Below the pieces are notes generated by a model. That model saw only the letters and a list, made by a program, of their open reading frames with translations, had not been told where the DNA came from and did no database searches. A stretch of 64,000 nt of DNA from Rothia nasimurium (GTDB lineage Bacteria; Actinomycetota; Actinomycetes; Actinomycetales; Micrococcaceae). The position numbers and the translations under genes were made by a program. Position 1 is the first letter of the stretch, and each line of letters opens with the position of its first letter. Location of the stretch: positions 1 through 64,000 of the forward strand of contig NZ_CAKMTJ010000008.1 of NCBI RefSeq assembly GCF_928392795.1. The letters run 5' to 3'. Positions 61,262 through 64,000 of the stretch are shown one piece after another.

Positions 61262-62218
61262 TTAGGCTGCCGTGCCGGGGTGCAGGCTGACGACCTCCCA
61301 GCTGAAGGCGGGGCCGGCGTCCTTACCGCAGGACGCCGGTCGCGGTGCTAGCTCGGTGCGGCGGGCGGTCACGACCCAGAAACGGCCGTCGCGGTGAGCG
61401 ATATGGGCGGCGTGTAGGTCGGGTTCGGTGACGGTCATTTCACCGGGGTTTAGGTCGTTGGGGTCTGCCTGCTCACCGGCGTCCGCCAGGAGGGTACGGA
61501 CGGCTACCTCGGCTACCTGCTCGATGGGGGAGTGGGAGGAGCGCCCGCGCAGCCCGGTGAGTTCTACCCGGCCCTGCTGGGCACCCTGGGCTAAGGTCAG
61601 GGCCTGTTCGAAGGTTAGGCGCCCGTAGGTGTAGCCGGTGGGCAGGCTGATGGCGACCGGGGCGAAGCGGTGCCCGCCGGTGTGGGAGCACTCCCAGACG
61701 CTGCCGTCCGCGAGTTGTTCGGATACAAAGGACGCAATGGGTCGGCCGCGTACCGCGCAGCAGCGGTCGCGCTTGGAGTGGGTGCAGACAAGAGCCAGTG
61801 TTTCACGTGAAACAACCACACCGGGTATATTTTCGGGGGTTTCGAGGGGAAGGGAGAGCAAATCCTCCGCACCGGTTACCTCAAAAGAGTAGAGCCGGGC
61901 GGGTGAAAAATCCCTACCCCCGGTAACCGCAAGGAAGGCGCGGCGGCGGGCGCCGGCGTCCTTAACCTTCTGCCCCTCACGACCGGGCTGCCGAATTAGC
62001 AGCAGGCGGGCACCCACCTGCGCCATCTTCTCTTTAAGGGCGGCTGAGAGTTCTGCCCCAAAGACGGTTCCATCGAGAATATCGCGGCCCCAGCCGCCGG
62101 GGTGCTCCAGCAGAACCCAGAGCGTCTCGCGGGCAGCGGTGCCCGGTAGGTTCTCATCAACCGGCAGGGAGCAGGAATCGGCAGGAATAGTGGGGGCGGT
62201 AGGGCTAGTCATGGGCAT
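61262..62218 (-). CDS. Sucrase/ferredoxin-like (Suc_Fer-like) protein
   Basis: 318 residues. A thioredoxin-like ferredoxin domain is marked by LVCTHSKRDRCCAVRGRPIA (Cys cluster) and VWECSHTGGHRFAPVAISLP, the family core with its conserved H-x-G-G-H. The Cys/His set could hold a [2Fe-2S] cluster. The function of this family is not established despite the name. A perfect parS site lies inside the gene. It is divergent from the S4-domain gene across a 69-bp palindrome. Confidence 0.88.
   Translation of the reverse strand: MPMTSPTAPTIPADSCSLPVDENLPGTAARETLWVLLEHPGGWGRDILDGTVFGAELSAALKEKMAQVGARLLLIRQPGREGQKVKDAGARRRAFLAVTGGRDFSPARLYSFEVTGAEDLLSLPLETPENIPGVVVSRETLALVCTHSKRDRCCAVRGRPIASFVSEQLADGSVWECSHTGGHRFAPVAISLPTGYTYGRLTFEQALTLAQGAQQGRVELTGLRGRSSHSPIEQVAEVAVRTLLADAGEQADPNDLNPGEMTVTEPDLHAAHIAHRDGRFWVVTARRTELAPRPASCGKDAGPAFSWEVVSLHPGTAA
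61799..61814. other. parS chromosome partition site (perfect consensus)
   Basis: TGTTTCACGTGAAACA matches the 16-bp bacterial parS consensus in every base. It lies in the coding sequence of the sucrase/ferredoxin-like gene, 18.8 kb from the site in gdh. Confidence 0.9.
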
Positions 62219-62249
62219 AAGTGTACGCCAGCACGGGCCCCAAGGGGCG

Positions 62250-62318
62250 GCGAGCGTGCGTCATATCGCCGAGAGTGCGCATGACTGTTGCACGCTCAGC
62301 GATATGACGCACGCTCGC
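62250..62318. repeat. Long palindrome in a divergent promoter region
   Basis: GCGAGCGTGCGTCATATCGC (62250-62269) is matched perfectly by GCGATATGACGCACGCTCGC (62299-62318), and an inner GAG-x-GTGC stem continues it. It lies between the divergent sucrase/ferredoxin-like and S4-domain genes, where a terminator is not expected. Confidence 0.85.
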
Positions 62319-62359
62319 GCAGGTCAGGGCTTCGCCTGCTCATTGGGTAGCCTAGATAC

Positions 62360-62767
62360 ATGACTTCACCCGCAGACTCAGCCCCCGTAGAGCCGCAGCC
62401 ACCTGTGCGTATCGACGCCTGGCTCTGGTCGGTGCGCGTCTTCAAAACCCGATCACTGGCGTCCTCCGAGGTCAAAGCCGGGCACGTGCGCATCAACAGC
62501 GAGCACGCCAAGCCCTCCCAAAAAATCAAACCCGGCGACACCGTCACCGTGCGCTACCCCGGCTGGGAACGCGTGCTCATCGTGCGCAAAACCATCTCCA
62601 AGCGCGTCGGTGCACCCGTGGCCGTCACCTGCTACGACGACATCTCCGCCCCCAAACCCGCCTACCTCACCAGCGGCGCCCTACCCCGCCGCGACCGGGG
62701 CGCAGGCCGACCCACCAAAACTGAGCGCCGCGCCCTCAACAAGCTCCGCGGCTACGAGAAAGAATAA
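62360..62767 (+). CDS. S4-domain RNA-binding protein, Hsp15-like
   Basis: 135 residues. RIDAWLWSVRVFKTRSLASS and EVKAGHVRINSEHAKPSQKI form the S4 RNA-binding fold; a basic C-terminal tail (RDRGAGRPTKTERRALNKLR) follows, as in Hsp15/HslR. Hsp15 recycles 50S subunits that carry a nascent chain. The following acetyltransferase starts 2 bp after its stop. Confidence 0.9.
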   Translation: MTSPADSAPVEPQPPVRIDAWLWSVRVFKTRSLASSEVKAGHVRINSEHAKPSQKIKPGDTVTVRYPGWERVLIVRKTISKRVGAPVAVTCYDDISAPKPAYLTSGALPRRDRGAGRPTKTERRALNKLRGYEKE

Positions 62768-62769
62768 GT

Positions 62770-63291
62770 ATGCCCTACACCCTGCGCCCTGCCGTCCTTG
62801 CCGACGTTCCCGCCCTCTCCGCCTTCGCTAGCGCGCACTTCCCCGACGCTGCCCCGCCCGTGGTGCCCCGCGAGTTCGTGGCGGCCTTTGTGAGCGAAAA
62901 CCTAGATGAGGCGTCCTTCACCCGCTATATCGAAACCGGCTCCTACAGCTTCACTCTGGCCGTCAATGAAGCAGGCGAGATTATCGCCTATTTCGGCATC
63001 GACCACGAGGCGCCCCAGCCTGCTGAAATCCCCGGCAACGCCGCCTACCTGAGCAAGTTCTACCTCTCCGCAGAAACCCGTGGAACCGGTCTGGCTAGGG
63101 AACTCATGGACGCCGCTATCGCCGCCGCCCGCGCAGACGGTAAAGACGGCCTGCACCTTGGCACCCATCAGCTCAACCACCGCGCCCAGGCCTTCTACGA
63201 AAAGATGGGATTCACCCGGGTGGGTGAGCGCACCTTCCAGCTCACTGCCACCGAAGTCGCCCACGACTACATCTACCACCTGTCTATTTAA
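62770..63291 (+). CDS. GNAT-family N-acetyltransferase
   Basis: 173 residues. YLSKFYLSAETRGTGLAREL is the acetyl-CoA-binding R/Q-x-x-G-x-G/A region, and LNHRAQAFYEKMGFTRVGE the final strand and helix. Coupled to the S4 gene by 2-bp spacing. Substrate unknown. Confidence 0.9.
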   Translation: MPYTLRPAVLADVPALSAFASAHFPDAAPPVVPREFVAAFVSENLDEASFTRYIETGSYSFTLAVNEAGEIIAYFGIDHEAPQPAEIPGNAAYLSKFYLSAETRGTGLARELMDAAIAAARADGKDGLHLGTHQLNHRAQAFYEKMGFTRVGERTFQLTATEVAHDYIYHLSI

Positions 63292-63381
63292 AACCTGAAG
63301 ATTGTGCAGGTCGGTACGGTATTATGACTCTACGCCCTGCCTTCCCCCACTCGCTCGCAGCGGCAGGGCTCGAGGAGAATA

Positions 63382-63894
63382 ATGAATTTTGAGATCCGCC
63401 CACCTGTGCCCGCAGAGGCCAGAGCGTGGGAAGAGCTGCGCATGACGTCCTGGCGTCACGCCTACGCAGGCACATTTACCCCCGAAATGTTCGCTAAGCA
63501 GGAAGAGCAGCTGGACGCCCGCGCCACCGGATTTGCAGAGTGGCTTGATTCCACCGGTGGCACCGGTGAAGATATTCAGCAGCAACTGGGCCAGCACCGC
63601 CGCGCCCTGGTGGCGGTAGAAAAGGACGTCGCGGGCAAACTCCTGGGTCTGGCCTTCGCCTCCCAGATGCCGTATGAGGTGCAGAAACTTGAAATGCTCT
63701 ACCTGCTGCCCGAGGCCTTCGGCACGGGAGTTGCCCAGGCCCTGCTGGGTGAGGTTCTCGACCCCGGCCCGGCCGAACTTGAGGTGCTTTCCACCAACGC
63801 CCGCGCGATTCGTTTCTATGAAAAAGAAGGCTTCACCATCGCCCGCTCTGACGAGTTTGCGGGCCGTAAAACCTACATCATGACCCGGCCCTAG
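63382..63894 (+). CDS. GNAT-family N-acetyltransferase
   Basis: 170 residues. EEQLDARATGFAEWL lies in the N-terminal half, MLYLLPEAFGTGVAQALLGE is the acetyl-CoA loop, and LSTNARAIRFYEKEGFTIAR the C-terminal motif. ATG 63382 follows GAGGAG. It resembles the RimI/spermidine-type GNATs; substrate unknown. Confidence 0.9.
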   Translation: MNFEIRPPVPAEARAWEELRMTSWRHAYAGTFTPEMFAKQEEQLDARATGFAEWLDSTGGTGEDIQQQLGQHRRALVAVEKDVAGKLLGLAFASQMPYEVQKLEMLYLLPEAFGTGVAQALLGEVLDPGPAELEVLSTNARAIRFYEKEGFTIARSDEFAGRKTYIMTRP

Positions 63895-63911
63895 CAGCCC
63901 CACTTTTGACT

Positions 63912-63968
63912 GTAACGCTAAATGCCATGTGCGCGGTAACGATTCGCGCACATGGCATTTATCGTTAC
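63912..63968 (+). terminator. Long hairpin after the acetyltransferase gene
   Basis: GTAACGCTAAATGCCATGTG (start of a 23-base arm, 63912-63934) pairs with 63946-63968 with one mismatch. The loop holds another GTAACG. No T-tract is seen, so it may be a terminator or a longer regulatory palindrome. Confidence 0.6.
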
Positions 63969-64000
63969 ACTCAGCCGAGGTGGAGCGGTGCGCGGACGCC

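Noticed and set aside
1-64000. CRISPR arrays, tRNA or rRNA genes, insertion sequences, prophage or conjugation genes
   Set aside because: No regularly spaced repeats, cloverleaf or T-loop patterns, transposase or integrase motifs were seen on either strand.

Overview
The window is about 60% GC and gene-dense. Its protein families and GTG/TTG starts fit a high-GC Gram-positive bacterium, most likely the Micrococcaceae (Rothia-like; the genus is an inference). No rRNA, tRNA, CRISPR array, insertion sequence or prophage was recognised. Two parS-type sites, inside the NAD-glutamate dehydrogenase gene and the sucrase/ferredoxin-like gene, suggest an origin-proximal chromosomal location.

Layout. 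0-7.6 kb: a CsbD stress protein, a galactokinase-like GHMP kinase, a BioQ-like TetR repressor, an unusual BioB paralogue without the radical-SAM core, biotin synthase with a palindromic BioQ-type operator, a CPA1 Na+/H+ antiporter and two tandem small membrane proteins. 7.6-12.7 kb: a MarR regulator, a flavin reductase/luciferase-like monooxygenase pair, a cytosolic beta-helix protein and an orphan BglG/LicT antiterminator. 12.8-17.8 kb: BrnQ, a decayed two-component system, twin CrcB fluoride channels, VanZ-like protein and a glycerol-type aquaporin. 17.8-25.4 kb: a 441-aa protein sharing a C-terminal domain with an ArgE-fusion protein, a flavin reductase, gluconokinase plus permease and a 2-oxoacid decarboxylase. 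25.6-34.7 kb: a surface-glycan locus (DUF6541, GT2, DUF2304, GT4, GT2, flippase, OafA-like acyltransferase). 34.8-43.7 kb: an MFS transporter, then a mini NAD-glutamate dehydrogenase divergent from a full-length one. 43.9-49.1 kb: AT-richer hipBA, a GyrI-like protein, an ArsD-like protein with a Cys-Gly tail, a low-complexity protein and a Tat-exported protein. 49.4-54.0 kb: GABA/succinate-semialdehyde genes. 54.2-57.5 kb: a CstR persulfide-detoxification regulon with three operators. 57.5-64 kb: a second decarboxylase, hydrolase, VIT1-type transporter, sucrase/ferredoxin-like protein, S4 RNA-binding protein and two acetyltransferases.

The signals that ordinary annotation would miss are: (1) three copies of a ~110-bp structured element with a conserved core but copy-specific, self-complementary outer arms; (2) an octamer, GCGGACGC, found about five times more often than composition predicts, often as inverted pairs in terminators and missing across the glycan locus; (3) the biotin locus with a radical-SAM-less BioB paralogue and Cys-rich tails; (4) the mini/full glutamate dehydrogenase pair; (5) the ArgE fusion with an internal ribosome binding site; (6) the parS sites.
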